Notes: generated from the sequence alone by a model not told the origin. A DNA stretch of 64,000 nt from Acinetobacter gyllenbergii CIP 110306 = MTCC 11365 (GCF_000413855.1 NZ_ATGG01000006.1:124001-188000); one strand, 5' to 3'. Positions 18,248 to 28,445 are shown, counted from the first letter of the stretch. A program made the numbers and translations.

Positions 18248-19729
18248 TCAGATCATGGATACTTTGATGGCTTCAGCCAGCTTTTGGATATTGCGCCAAA
18301 TTTCATCAGGTTGATGTGCCGCATAACCAAATAAGACTGCGCTTGGGGAATCGTCGGTTTGGCAATATCGAGAAAGGGGTTGAACCGCCAAATCAACCTT
18401 TAAGCAGTAAGCAATAAACTCTTGTTCCGTCCAATCTGGATTTAACCAACAGAGTAAATGTATTCCTGAGTCAGTTACTTGAATTGTTAAAATATCTGCG
18501 AGATAGGTTTGGATCGCACGAATTAATACCTGTTGACGCTCATAACATGCTTTACGTATTTTGCGGACATGCCTTGCGTAATGGCCTTCTTGGATAAAAA
18601 GGCTTAAAGCAACTTGTTCTAAATAAGAACATTGGCTGTCGATTTGCTTCTTTGCAAGACTAAATAGTTCGACTAATGCCTCTGGTATCACCATAAAGCC
18701 TAAGCGAAACTCAGGGAACATCATTTTAGAAAATGTTCCTGAGTAAATCACACGTTGCTGATGATCTAATCCTTGTAAGGCCTGAATAGCACGAGAGCCG
18801 TAACGAAACTCACTATTATAGTCATCTTCAAAAATCCATTTTTGCTGTTGCGTAGCCCATTCCAACAGCATTAAGCGGCGTTTTAAACTCAATGTACCGC
18901 CTAATGGAAAATGATGTGAGGGTGTTGTATAAATCAATTTACTTTGTGCATGATGTTGAACGATGTCTGGAATATTCATCCCTTCATCATCACTTAAAAT
19001 GGGTTGTGTTTTTGCCCCAAAACTCTGGAAAACTGCTAAAGCTGCATCATAACCAGGTTCATCCATGCAGACCTGATCCTGCTTCTGCAATAAGGCGAAA
19101 GCGGTTAAATGGATCGCTTGTTGGGTTCCGTTCACAATCAAAATTTGTTGTGTTGTGCAATTCAAGCCGCGTGTTGAACGAACATAGTTACAAATTGCTT
19201 GTCGTAGAGCCAAGTAACCACGAGGGTCATGCGTTTGCCCCAATTGGTGGTATGACTGCCGCCAAGCTCGGCCCAGCAGTTTCTCCCAAAGTTGGTGTGG
19301 GAAAAGATCAACACATCCGACTCCTACATGAAAAACTCTTTTTTCTTGTGATGCTTGTTGTAATTGCCAAGTTTTAAGATGTTGGGCCAGATCTTGATTA
19401 ATATCTAAGTTTTGAGCTGTTATTGAAGAATTAATAGGAGGTTGAGCTTGTGCTTGAATGAATTGGTCGGGGATGAGTGCACTGACATAGGTTCCAGAAC
19501 TTGGTTTGGTGATGAGATAACCTTCATCCAATAAGCGCTCTAATGCTGCTAAAACCGAGTTACGAGAGATAGACATCATTTCTGCTAATGTGCGACTTGA
19601 TGGAAGTTTTGTTCCAGCATGAAGCCTGCCATCTAAAATGGCGGTATGTAAGGCTGTGTATAAGGCGTCTTTAATGTTGCCTTGCGCTAAGACGAGATGA
19701 GGAAAATGGGCAGCAGATGAATTTTTCAT
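18248..19729 (-). CDS. MocR/PdxR-type transcription regulator (GntR HTH fused to aminotransferase fold)
   Basis: 493 residues. Residues about 12-80 are a GntR winged helix (LHAGTKLPSSRTLAEMMSISRNSVLAALERL). Residues about 125-490 are a class I aminotransferase-like domain with the PLP Lys in YSGTFSKMMFPEFRLG and the upstream GTQQAIHLTAFALL and EPGYD motifs. MocR proteins sense PLP or an aldimine ligand and often control the divergent gene; here that is the GNAT gene at 19843. PdxR, which governs PLP synthesis, has the same architecture, but no pdxST lies beside it, so I do not give a symbol. Confidence 0.9.
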   Translation of the reverse strand: MKNSSAAHFPHLVLAQGNIKDALYTALHTAILDGRLHAGTKLPSSRTLAEMMSISRNSVLAALERLLDEGYLITKPSSGTYVSALIPDQFIQAQAQPPINSSITAQNLDINQDLAQHLKTWQLQQASQEKRVFHVGVGCVDLFPHQLWEKLLGRAWRQSYHQLGQTHDPRGYLALRQAICNYVRSTRGLNCTTQQILIVNGTQQAIHLTAFALLQKQDQVCMDEPGYDAALAVFQSFGAKTQPILSDDEGMNIPDIVQHHAQSKLIYTTPSHHFPLGGTLSLKRRLMLLEWATQQQKWIFEDDYNSEFRYGSRAIQALQGLDHQQRVIYSGTFSKMMFPEFRLGFMVIPEALVELFSLAKKQIDSQCSYLEQVALSLFIQEGHYARHVRKIRKACYERQQVLIRAIQTYLADILTIQVTDSGIHLLCWLNPDWTEQEFIAYCLKVDLAVQPLSRYCQTDDSPSAVLFGYAAHQPDEIWRNIQKLAEAIKVSMI

Positions 19730-19736
19730 TTCGAGT

Positions 19737-19797
19737 AAACTGGTACTGTCAAATAAATCAAAACTGTATCTTATAAACCATCCACAATCAAAACTAC
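19737..19797. promoter_or_regulatory. candidate MocR operator: repeated AATCAAAACT
   Basis: Within the 113-bp divergent region AATCAAAACT occurs at 19756-19765 and 19786-19795, exactly 30 bp apart (about three helical turns). A related AAACTGGTACTG starts at 19737. Direct repeats of this type are common MocR targets. No experimental support. Confidence 0.4.
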
Positions 19798-19842
19798 ACT
19801 GCTAACTTCATTTCCAAGACCATAAAATTTAAGGAAAATTTC

Positions 19843-20298
19843 ATGCAGTATCAAGACATCCACGTGACTCCTGTGCAACAAGATGACTATCAACAGTGGT
19901 TACCCTTTTGGCTGGCCTATCAGAATTTTTACAAGGTGGAACTGTCTAGCGCCGTTACACAAACCACATGGCAACGTTTCCTTGATCAAACTGAGCCCGT
20001 CTACTGTGCGGTTGCAAAACAAGGAGATCAGCTTTTAGGTTTTGTACATTACGTCATTCACCATTCAACTTGGGCGAAAAATAACTATTGTTATTTAGAA
20101 GATTTATTCGTTTCACCAGCACAAAGGGGGCAGTTGATCGGAAAGCGCTTAATCGAATATGTGCAGCAACAAGCGAGGGAACATCAGTGTGATCGCTTAT
20201 ACTGGCATACACAGGAAACGAATCATACGGCACAGAAACTCTATGACTGGATTGCAGAAAAGCCAGGGATTATTGAGTATCGGATGCATTTAGATTAA
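19843..20298 (+). CDS. GNAT-family N-acetyltransferase
   Basis: 151 residues, a single GNAT fold. The acetyl-CoA-binding motif A is clear: YLEDLFVSPAQRGQLIGKRL (R/Q-x-x-G-x-G/A-like), followed by the motif B region LYWHTQETNHTAQKLYDWI. The acceptor cannot be predicted. The gene is divergent from the MocR regulator, which probably controls it, and it ends at a shared terminator with hemF. Confidence 0.88.
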   Translation: MQYQDIHVTPVQQDDYQQWLPFWLAYQNFYKVELSSAVTQTTWQRFLDQTEPVYCAVAKQGDQLLGFVHYVIHHSTWAKNNYCYLEDLFVSPAQRGQLIGKRLIEYVQQQAREHQCDRLYWHTQETNHTAQKLYDWIAEKPGIIEYRMHLD

Positions 20299-20299
20299 G

Positions 20300-20334
20300 A
20301 AAAAAGCCAAAGCAGATGGTTGCTTTGGCTTTTA
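20300..20334. terminator. bidirectional terminator
   Basis: AAAAAAGCCAAAGCA-GATGGT-TGCTTTGGCTTTT lies between the convergent GNAT and hemF genes. Confidence 0.85.
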
Positions 20335-20339
20335 GATGG

Positions 20340-21308
<969 letters not shown>

Positions 21309-21350
21309 TTATTGATATCAAAACACAATTCCATAAGAAAAGTAAGGGAT

Positions 21351-21893
21351 TTAGGTCATTTCTTTTTCAATTGCAGCCTGCAATTCGGTCATGACTTGTT
21401 TCCGTTTTTTTGTATAAATTACTGCACCGATAATGCCTAATATAGGTAATAAAATCAGTTTAATCATCACGCTGATTACAATGATTCCAACGACCCCTCC
21501 CCAAAACAGCTTGCCATAATGATCAGAGGCTAGCTGTCTAATCGCTTGATCATTCCGTTGAAATTTTTTTAAATTCAAATTATTGACGATCACATATGGA
21601 CCACGATCTTTATTTTCAGGGATCACCCAAATCATTTGAATATGATGACCAATTCGTAAAGTCACATTCCAGTTGGATAAAGTAACATCGTGTTCTTGCC
21701 CTTGATCATCGATCAGGAAAAATTGATCGTGGATGGTGGTACTTGAGGTCACAGGTGCGTTACCACCTGTACCCTGATAAGTTGCACCACCACCACCATG
21801 CACATGCATTTCTCTTTGTTTATTGCTATCAATTACTTCACCTGTAAATTGATAAATACCGTAATTTTTACCTTGAATTGATACGGTGGTCAT
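21351..21893 (-). CDS. putative membrane-anchored protein, unknown function
   Basis: 180 residues. The N-terminal 120 residues look like a soluble strand-rich domain with a Gly/His-rich stretch (MHVHGGGGATYQGTGGN). Residues about 127-160 form one or two membrane segments (LFWGGVVGIIVISVMIKLI, then LPILGIIGAVIYT) ending in a basic KKRKQ. The domain resembles small membrane proteins of unknown function found in several Gammaproteobacteria, but I cannot name it. It is in the same orientation as hemF, 70 bases upstream, without a clear terminator between. Confidence 0.65.
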   Translation of the reverse strand: MTTVSIQGKNYGIYQFTGEVIDSNKQREMHVHGGGGATYQGTGGNAPVTSSTTIHDQFFLIDDQGQEHDVTLSNWNVTLRIGHHIQMIWVIPENKDRGPYVIVNNLNLKKFQRNDQAIRQLASDHYGKLFWGGVVGIIVISVMIKLILLPILGIIGAVIYTKKRKQVMTELQAAIEKEMT

Positions 21894-21958
21894 TTTTCCC
21901 TCATTATATTTTTGCTTTTAAAAAATTTAAATTATAAAAAACTAATATCAAAATAACA

Positions 21959-22561
21959 TTAAAAGTCATCCTTTTTATAGAGATGATCCATACGCTCACG
22001 TTTGGTTTTTAAATACTGTTCATTAAATGGGTTTCGACCCACTGTCAATGGGACACGATCAACCACGTTGATGCCTAAATCCGTTAATGCTTTTAGTTTT
22101 AAAGGATTATTGGTGATTAATTTCACTTCTTTAACTTGAAGATGATCAAGCATAATGCTGCACATATCATAACGACGCGCATCGGCAGGTAGGTTTAATA
22201 ACAGGTTCGCATCAACCGTATCATGCCCTTGATCTTGCAAGGCATAAGCACGGATTTTGTTGGTCAAACCGATACCACGGCCTTCTTGGCGTAAGTACAA
22301 AATCACGCCTTGACCCGCCTCATTAATTAAGCGTTGAGTGGCTTGGAGCTGGGGGCCACAATCACATTTCAGCGAGGCGAAAGCATCACCTGTCAAGCAT
22401 TCTGAGTGGATACGCACGAGTACCGGCTGGTCTGGAGCCGTTTCTAAACCTTTGGAAAGCGCCACATGTTCTTCGCCCGTTTTAGGGTCTTGAAACACAG
22501 AAATATTGAAGTCACCAAAAGCGGTGGGAAGCTTTGATGTTGCAATAAATTCAATCGGCAC
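21959..22561 (-). CDS. ribA: GTP cyclohydrolase II
   Basis: 200 residues from a GTG at 22561, giving the family's usual length and N-terminus ([17 protein letters not shown]). A longer open frame reaches 22645, but its extra 28 residues do not resemble the family. RibA opens GTP to the first riboflavin intermediate. The zinc ligands are in [15 protein letters not shown]. The catalytic and GTP-binding block is [17 protein letters not shown], and DTVDAN, NNPLK and DRVPL complete the family pattern. Stand-alone form without a RibB domain. Divergent from dxs. Confidence 0.95.
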   Translation of the reverse strand: MPIEFIATSKLPTAFGDFNISVFQDPKTGEEHVALSKGLETAPDQPVLVRIHSECLTGDAFASLKCDCGPQLQATQRLINEAGQGVILYLRQEGRGIGLTNKIRAYALQDQGHDTVDANLLLNLPADARRYDMCSIMLDHLQVKEVKLITNNPLKLKALTDLGINVVDRVPLTVGRNPFNEQYLKTKRERMDHLYKKDDF

Positions 22562-22683
22562 AGAGAGCTCACTATGATAATAAAAACAGTTTGAGTATAG
22601 CCTAATGTATGAAGATTGCGTGAATTGGAATTTCTGATTTTTCACATAAGTTTTTCTTTTTCATACAAAGCACACAATAATGG

Positions 22684-22713
22684 TTGATAAACAGTGACAT
22701 AATTCAGGATAAT
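22684..22713 (+). promoter_or_regulatory. possible promoter of dxs
   Basis: TTGATA (22684-22689) and GATAAT (22708-22713) are 18 bases apart. This would leave an untranslated leader of about 145 bases before dxs, in which I see no known riboswitch. Confidence 0.35.
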
Positions 22714-22865
22714 CTGCGGGCCAGTCATTAAGATTGACATGCAAATGTTCAGCACTGCATCATTTGCTCATGTGGCTGATTGAAGGTAGATCGTATTTAA
22801 TTGTATGATTGCCCCCATTTAACCCAGCTTCGGATTTGCCAGGCTTAAAAAGGCTTTGCCACATT

Positions 22866-24782
22866 ATGTTGTATACCGAAATTCCAACTCAACGTCCTGT
22901 TACGCCATTGTTAGATGGAATTGACCATCCACAACAATTACGTCAGCTCGAACAAAGCCAACTCGAACAAGTGGCGGATGAGTTACGTCAATATATTTTG
23001 TATGCAGCAGGACAAAGCGGTGGACACTTTGGTGCAAATTTAGGGGTGATCGAACTGACGGTTGCCTTGCATTATTGTTTTAACACGCCTGATGATCGTT
23101 TAGTCTGGGATGTCGGCCATCAAGCTTACCCACATAAAGTACTAACAGGTCGTCGTGAGCGGATCACCACGATTCGCAGTAAGGATGGTTTAGCTGCTTT
23201 TCCAGCACGTGATGAGTCTGCGTTCGATACTTTTGGCGTAGGGCATTCCTCAACTGCAATTTCAGCTGGTTTGGGTATGGCCTTGGCGCGTCGCTATCAA
23301 AAAGATCCATGTGATGTGGTGGCGATTGTTGGTGATGGTGCGATGACGGCAGGGATGGCTTTTGAAGCCATGAATGATGCGGTTGCACATGATGCCGATT
23401 TAATCGTAGTTTTAAATGACAACGATATGTCCATTTCTTGTAGTACCGGTGGTTTTGCCAAGCATTTGGCGGCGATTTGGGAAACAGGTCAATTGATTAA
23501 TGTGAATGAGCAAGGGGAAGCCTATGTTCAGCCACATCCAAAGTGGACTTATAATTCGCGTTTACATCAATCTGCGACTGATGCCGCTGATAATTTATTT
23601 AAAGCGATTGGTTTTGATTATTTTGGACCATTTGATGGTCATGACGTGCAACAGCTGGCACAAGTTTTCCATGCGCTGAAAAAACGGAAAGGCCCACGTT
23701 TAGTTCATATTTATACAAAAAAAGGTAAAGGTTTCGCGCCTGCGGAAGCTGATCCAATTACCTATCACGCCATTACCAAGATTGCACCAGTGGTTGCTAC
23801 CGCTGCAAAAACATCAACGGTAAAAGCGCCACCTAAATATTCAGACGTATTTGGGCAATGGCTGTGTGATGAAGCAGCACAAGACCAACGCTTATTGGCA
23901 ATTACGCCAGCGATGTGTGAAGGCTCAGGCATGGTTAAATTTGCGCAGCAATATCCTGAGCGTTTCTTTGATGTGGCCATTGCAGAACAACATGCGGTGA
24001 CTTTAGCGGCAGGTATGGCATGTGAAGGTTTAAAACCAGTTGTTGCGATTTATTCGACTTTCTTACAACGTGGCTATGATCAGCTGATCCACGACGTGGC
24101 ACTGCAAAATCTCGATGTTACTTTTGGAATAGATCGTGCAGGTCTGGTCGGTGAAGATGGCCCAACCCATGCAGGTGCATATGATTATGCTTATATGCGT
24201 ACTGTACCCAATATGGTGATCATGGCACCAAAAGACGAAAATGAATGTCGTCAAATGTTGCATACCGCTTACCTTTACCAAGGGCCAACAGCGGTACGTT
24301 ATCCGCGTGGTGTCGGCACAGGCGTTGAAATTCAGCAGCAGATGACCACGATGGAAATAGGTAAAGCTGAAATCGTGGCTGAATTTAATTTGGATGCTGA
24401 ACAGCAGATTAGTGTCCTTGCCTTTGGTAGTCGTGTTGCAGCCTCTATCGATGCTGCTGAACAGTTTGCACAAAAACATGCGGTTGCTGTGCGTGTGGTA
24501 AATATGCGCTTTGTGAAGCCGTTGGATGAACAAATACTGCGTGATTTAGCACCACGGACTGAACTTTTTGTGACTGTTGAAGAACATGCGGTGATGGCAG
24601 GCGCGGGCAGTGCCGTCAATGAATTTTTGGCCCAAGCACGTATTCTCAAGCCGATTTTGAATCTGGGCTTGCCAGATACGTTCTTACATCAAGCTACGCA
24701 TCAACAGATGCTGCATGATTGTGGTTTAGATACTCAAGGAATCTTGGCTTCAATTGAGCAAGCTTGGTTTTCTCATCACTAA
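22866..24782 (+). CDS. dxs: 1-deoxy-D-xylulose-5-phosphate synthase
   Basis: 638 residues from [24 protein letters not shown] at 22809 extends the frame, but its product is unlike the family. Dxs joins pyruvate and glyceraldehyde 3-phosphate in the first step of the MEP isoprenoid pathway, which also feeds thiamine and PLP synthesis. Thiamine-diphosphate binding is seen in [17 protein letters not shown]; the conserved GHQAYPHK and the catalytic-Glu region [13 protein letters not shown] are present. The transketolase C-domain ends the protein. The leader upstream is long. Secure. Confidence 0.97.
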   Translation: MLYTEIPTQRPVTPLLDGIDHPQQLRQLEQSQLEQVADELRQYILYAAGQSGGHFGANLGVIELTVALHYCFNTPDDRLVWDVGHQAYPHKVLTGRRERITTIRSKDGLAAFPARDESAFDTFGVGHSSTAISAGLGMALARRYQKDPCDVVAIVGDGAMTAGMAFEAMNDAVAHDADLIVVLNDNDMSISCSTGGFAKHLAAIWETGQLINVNEQGEAYVQPHPKWTYNSRLHQSATDAADNLFKAIGFDYFGPFDGHDVQQLAQVFHALKKRKGPRLVHIYTKKGKGFAPAEADPITYHAITKIAPVVATAAKTSTVKAPPKYSDVFGQWLCDEAAQDQRLLAITPAMCEGSGMVKFAQQYPERFFDVAIAEQHAVTLAAGMACEGLKPVVAIYSTFLQRGYDQLIHDVALQNLDVTFGIDRAGLVGEDGPTHAGAYDYAYMRTVPNMVIMAPKDENECRQMLHTAYLYQGPTAVRYPRGVGTGVEIQQQMTTMEIGKAEIVAEFNLDAEQQISVLAFGSRVAASIDAAEQFAQKHAVAVRVVNMRFVKPLDEQILRDLAPRTELFVTVEEHAVMAGAGSAVNEFLAQARILKPILNLGLPDTFLHQATHQQMLHDCGLDTQGILASIEQAWFSHH

Positions 24783-24908
24783 GTTGATGTAAAAGTTAGA
24801 ATAATTTTTAGCAACATTTTTCCCCTAAAAGCGCTTATATTTGATAGAATATAGGGGCTTTTATGCATTATTCTTTGTCAAAATCTTCAAATTTGTAGTG
24901 GGTGTTCA

Positions 24909-25739
24909 ATGGAACCTATGGTGGTTATGGCTGCGCGTGCGGCTCAAACAGTTGGTCAAGAGCTTTTAAAGGCTCATCAAAATCGTCATAAACTCGATTT
25001 ACAAGTTGAAGAAAAAGGCATTGATGGCCCAGTAACGCGTGTTGATCGTTACTTGGAAGAATTGACAATTGAAACGCTTCGTAAAAGTTATAAAAACCAC
25101 AGCTTCCTTGGTGAAGAGTTTGGTATGCAAGAAGGTAAAGGTCACGATGCAGATTGGTGCTGGGTGATTGATCCTTTAGATGGTACGCAAAACTTTATCA
25201 ACGGCTTTCCGCATTTCTGTATTTCGATTGCTGTACAACATAAAGGTGTGACTCAACACGGTGTGATTTATGATCCAGTCCGTGATGAATTATTCTCTGC
25301 TAGCCGTGGTCGCGGTGCAGTGATGAATCAACGCCGTATTCGTGTCAATGTAAAAGATAGCTTGGAAAATACTTTCCTTGCAGTAGGTCATCCATATCGT
25401 GCAAAGCGTAATGGTGAAATTGTTTCTTATGCAGAACAACATTTCGCTTCATTATTGGCTGTAACTAAAGCAGGCGCACAAATCCGTCGCGGTGGATCTG
25501 CTGCATTAGATTTAGCTTATGTTGCTGCTGGTCGTTTTGATGGTTTCTTTGAGTTGGGCTTAAAACCGTGGGATATCGCTGCGGGTGAGTTGATTGTGAA
25601 AGAAGCAGGCGGTGTTGTGGCTGATGCGCGTGGTGGGAGTGAGTCATTTGACAATGGTCAAGTGCTTGCATGTTCGCTTAAAATGTTAAAACCATTAATG
25701 CAAGCGGTTGTTCCAGCTTGGGGCGATGCTGCAAAATAA
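24909..25739 (+). CDS. suhB: inositol-1-monophosphatase family protein (SuhB)
   Basis: 276 residues. The Mg-binding motifs are complete: GEEFG, WVIDPLDGTQNFINGFPHF and the C-terminal LGLKPWDIAAGELIVKEAGG. In E. coli SuhB also joins the Nus/antitermination complex that helps rRNA transcription, and in Acinetobacter-like bacteria the protein is usually annotated this way. Either phosphatase or transcription role (or both) fits. It ends at a strong terminator. GTG at 24899 precedes the ATG, but the family begins at EPMVVMAARAAQ. Confidence 0.93.
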   Translation: MEPMVVMAARAAQTVGQELLKAHQNRHKLDLQVEEKGIDGPVTRVDRYLEELTIETLRKSYKNHSFLGEEFGMQEGKGHDADWCWVIDPLDGTQNFINGFPHFCISIAVQHKGVTQHGVIYDPVRDELFSASRGRGAVMNQRRIRVNVKDSLENTFLAVGHPYRAKRNGEIVSYAEQHFASLLAVTKAGAQIRRGGSAALDLAYVAAGRFDGFFELGLKPWDIAAGELIVKEAGGVVADARGGSESFDNGQVLACSLKMLKPLMQAVVPAWGDAAK

Positions 25740-25749
25740 TTTGTAGATT

Positions 25750-25783
25750 TCAAAAAAAACCCTCAGTATTTGAGGGTTTTTTT
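25750..25783 (+). terminator. Rho-independent terminator of suhB
   Basis: AAAAAACCCTCA-GTAT-TTGAGGGTTTTTTT starts 11 bases after the suhB stop codon. Confidence 0.9.
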
Positions 25784-25803
25784 ACTTTTGGTTAGTGGAA
25801 GTT

Positions 25804-26136
25804 ATGAAGATCATTTATGAGAATGAGCGATTTTATATAAAAACATCTCATGAAATACAGGAGGATAAAATTGAAGAACAAAATATTGATTTTTGGTTAA
25901 CTGTGAATGGTAAGACATTTTCTGGAAGTGCGTTTACACTCGCTAATATTCAATATTTAATGACTAAAGATAGTAGAACAGGTGAGTCTGCTTTGGGTTC
26001 TTATTTTTGGTGCGCCGATATGTTGGTTGTTAAAGAAATGACGATTGAGTGTTTGGTAAGCACTATTGAAAATATATTAAATGATGAATCTTTAGATATA
26101 GGAAAAATTTTTACTCAAGTACCTAATTATTCTTAA
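25804..26136 (+). CDS. small acidic protein, unknown (immunity-like appearance)
   Basis: 110 residues from the ATG at 25804; an in-frame GTG lies three codons upstream and the ribosome-binding site (GGAAG) fits either poorly. The protein is acidic, soluble and more AT-rich in codon use than its neighbours. It has blocks such as NIDFWLTVNGKTFSGSAFTLANIQYLM and YFWCADMLVVKEMTIECLVSTIENIL, each interrupted by polar loops. This composition and length resemble orphan immunity proteins left behind after toxin loss, but no toxin is adjacent and the family is not recognised. Confidence 0.6.
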   Translation: MKIIYENERFYIKTSHEIQEDKIEEQNIDFWLTVNGKTFSGSAFTLANIQYLMTKDSRTGESALGSYFWCADMLVVKEMTIECLVSTIENILNDESLDIGKIFTQVPNYS

Positions 26137-26206
26137 TCTTTTGTTTTTGCTGTGGCTTGGATACAAATATAAAGTGTGATGAAATTGAAAAAACCAATTA
26201 AAAAAG

Positions 26207-26234
26207 GTGACTTTTAAAATTATTCTGCTATAAT
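26207..26234 (+). promoter_or_regulatory. promoter of the DEAD-box helicase gene, GC-rich discriminator
   Basis: An extended -10 TGCTATAAT ends at 26234, with a weak -35 GTGACT at 26207-26212 (16-base spacer). The bases after the -10 are CCGCCC. Transcription would start about 26241, leaving a 270-base leader. Confidence 0.6.
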
Positions 26235-26240
26235 CCGCCC

Positions 26241-26509
26241 ACGCACTTAAATTCCAGTTCATTACCTGAACATTCAGTTCTATTCATATTAGCGCACGCT
26301 GTCCATAGAGAGGACCACATCTTGCGCCCAAATCGCTTAGCGATTCTTCAGGTTGAGGCAGTAATCAAGCGTGCGTTTAGTCCACATCGTCGTTATTCGG
26401 ATCGCCGCTGAATTTCATCTATTTTCAGCTTGAGTCGCTTTGCCGCTTGTTGCCGATGTCTATTTTTTGTATTTATTAAAATGGAGCACCCACAAGGGTG
26501 AAACTCTCT
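26241..26509 (+). ncRNA. long structured 5' leader of the DEAD-box helicase mRNA
   Basis: Non-coding 270-base stretch. It holds a 5-bp hairpin at 26257-26271. A branched element follows: 26291-26300 pairs with 26368-26377 (10 bp with one G-U), enclosing GTCC-ATAGAGA-GGAC at 26301-26315 and AATCGC-TTA-GCGATT at 26331-26345. Long leaders of cold-shock helicase mRNAs (csdA/deaD) are known to control expression in enteric bacteria. I recognise no catalogued riboswitch. Confidence 0.55.
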
Positions 26510-28426
26510 ATGAGCAAAACTTTTGCCGAATTTTCTTTGCACGAAACCTTACAACAAGCCCTAGAAGGTTTAGGTTTTACTACGCCAACTCCTGTGCAAG
26601 AACAAGCGATTCCAGCTGCGTTAGAAGGAAAAGATTTATTAGTTTCAAGCCAGACAGGTTCTGGTAAAACAGCAGCATTCTTACTTCCTACATTAAACGC
26701 GTTAGCGGGTGAAGAAACTTTTGTGCCATTTAAAGAGCGCATGAAAGCTGTTACCCAGCCAACAATTTTAGTTATCTCTCCTACACGTGAATTGGCTCAA
26801 CAAGTTAGCCAAGACGCGATTGCATTTGTACGTCACATGAAAGGTGTTCGTATTGCTGCAATTATGGGTGGTATGCCTTTTGGTAAACAAATCCAACAGC
26901 TTAAAGGTGCACAAGTAGTTGTTGCGACTCCTGGTCGCTTACTTGATCTTGTAAACCGTCGTCAATTAAAACTTGATAAAGTTGAATCTTTAATCGTTGA
27001 CGAAGCTGACCGTATGCTTGATCTTGGCTTTGCTGAAGATTTAGAAGCAATTGGTGAATTAGCTGCTAACCGTAACCAAACGTTGATGTTCTCTGCAACT
27101 TTTGCAGATCGTATTATCCGTCTTGCTGAGCGCATGATGAATGATCCACAACGTATTGCGATTGAAACAGGTCACAGCACCAACACTGATGTAACTCAAA
27201 CATTACATTGGACGGATGGTTTTGAGCACAAGAAAAAATTACTTACGCATTGGTTATCTGACGAATCAGTAGATCAAGCTGTTGTATTCGCAAGCACGCA
27301 AGAAGATACCGATATGCTTGCTGAAGAATTAGCGGAAGCAGGTCACTCAGTTGTTGCGTTGCACGGTGCAATGCCACAAACAGTGCGTAACCGTCGTTTA
27401 CGTAGCATTCGTGAAGGTCGTGCAAAAATCTTGGTTGCAACTGACGTAGCAGCACGTGGTTTAGACGTACCAACCATTTCTCACGTCATTAACTTCGGTT
27501 TACCGATGAAAAATGAAGACTATGTACACCGTATTGGTCGTACAGGTCGTGCTGGCCGTACAGGTCAGGCGGTAACTTTAGCGACTTACCGTGAGCGTGG
27601 TAAAATCCGTGCTTTAGAAGATTATTTAGATGCACGTTTGAATGTATCTGAAATCGAAGGTTTAGAGCCATCTCCACCTCCTGCGCGTTCAGGTCGTGAT
27701 GGCGGTGGTCGTGGTCGCGGTGGTCGTGATGGCGGCGGTCGTGGTCGTGGTGGTTTCGGCGGTGGCCGTCGTTTTGAAGGCGAAGGTAACTTCAAACGTC
27801 GTGAAGGCGGTGATGATCGTCCACGTCGTAGCTTCGATGACAAACCTCGTGGTGAACGTCCATCATTTGGTGGTGAAGATCGTCCACGTCGCGAATTTAA
27901 TTCAGATCGTCCACGCCGTGAAGGTGGTTTCGAAGACCGTCCACGTCGCGAGTTCAACTCTGATCGTCCACGCCGTGAAGGTGGTTTTGAAGACCGTCCA
28001 CGTCGCGAGTTCAATTCAGATCGTCCACGCCGTGAAGGTGGTTTTGATGATCGTCCAAAGCGTAGCTTTGGTGGTGAAGACCGCCCACGTCGCGAGTTCA
28101 ATTCTGATCGCCCACGTCGTGAAGGTGGTTTCAATGATAAGCCGCGTTTTGATTCGAATGATGACAACCGTGGTAACCGTGTAGACTACAAACCACGTCG
28201 TGAAGGTAGCTTCGGTGACCGTCCAAAACGTGATTTCGGTGATCGTCCACAACGTGAAGGTGGCTTCGGCGACCGTCCAAAGCGTAGCTTCGGTGATGAT
28301 CGTCCAAAACGCAGTTTCGGTGGTGATGACCGTCCAAAGCGTAAGTTTGGTAGCGATGAGCGTCCAGTACGCGGTTCACGTGAAGAAACTTTCGGTGGCG
28401 ACCGTCGTCGCAAAAACGATTTTTAA
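26510..28426 (+). CDS. DEAD-box ATP-dependent RNA helicase with Arg/Gly-rich repeated tail
   Basis: 638 residues from ATG 26510, with AAGGGTG 9 bases upstream; a GTG at 26498 is the alternative. The two RecA-like domains span about residues 1-365: Q motif LGFTTPTPVQEQAIP, Walker A SSQTGSGKTAA, PTRELAQQ, VDEADRMLD, SATF and HRIGRTGRAGRTG. From about residue 385 the tail is RGG/RDGGGRG then tandem DRPRREFNS/DRPRREGGF units, an unstructured, strongly basic RNA-binding region. It resembles DeaD/RhlE-group helicases acting in ribosome assembly and cold adaptation; the precise subfamily is uncertain. Confidence 0.95.
   Translation: MSKTFAEFSLHETLQQALEGLGFTTPTPVQEQAIPAALEGKDLLVSSQTGSGKTAAFLLPTLNALAGEETFVPFKERMKAVTQPTILVISPTRELAQQVSQDAIAFVRHMKGVRIAAIMGGMPFGKQIQQLKGAQVVVATPGRLLDLVNRRQLKLDKVESLIVDEADRMLDLGFAEDLEAIGELAANRNQTLMFSATFADRIIRLAERMMNDPQRIAIETGHSTNTDVTQTLHWTDGFEHKKKLLTHWLSDESVDQAVVFASTQEDTDMLAEELAEAGHSVVALHGAMPQTVRNRRLRSIREGRAKILVATDVAARGLDVPTISHVINFGLPMKNEDYVHRIGRTGRAGRTGQAVTLATYRERGKIRALEDYLDARLNVSEIEGLEPSPPPARSGRDGGGRGRGGRDGGGRGRGGFGGGRRFEGEGNFKRREGGDDRPRRSFDDKPRGERPSFGGEDRPRREFNSDRPRREGGFEDRPRREFNSDRPRREGGFEDRPRREFNSDRPRREGGFDDRPKRSFGGEDRPRREFNSDRPRREGGFNDKPRFDSNDDNRGNRVDYKPRREGSFGDRPKRDFGDRPQREGGFGDRPKRSFGDDRPKRSFGGDDRPKRKFGSDERPVRGSREETFGGDRRRKNDF
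27892..28137 (+). repeat. 57-bp coding tandem repeat in the helicase tail
   Basis: A 19-codon unit (REFNSDRPRREGGF-E/D-DRPR/K) is repeated three times head to tail at 27892-27948, 27949-28005 and 28006-28062. A fourth partly diverged copy starts near 28093 after a 10-codon spacer. DNA identity between copies is very high. Confidence 0.85.
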
Positions 28427-28445
28427 TCGTTAAAAACCGATAAAA

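Noticed and set aside
24063..24649. Minus-strand open frames of 105 and 156 codons inside dxs
   Set aside because: They lie wholly within a secure essential gene, overlap each other in different frames and look like reverse-complement coding shadow.
24821..24857. CCCCTA/TAGGGG inverted repeat upstream of suhB as a dxs terminator
   Set aside because: Arms are only six bases, about 25 bases apart, and the intervening sequence holds a likely -10; too weak to call.
27892..28137. Regular repeats reminiscent of a CRISPR array
   Set aside because: The units are contiguous, in frame and without unique spacers, and they encode protein.
27622..28413. Several long overlapping open frames on both strands across the helicase tail
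   Set aside because: They arise from the biased, repetitive Arg/Gly/Asp codons of the real gene; products are low-complexity and lack start signals.
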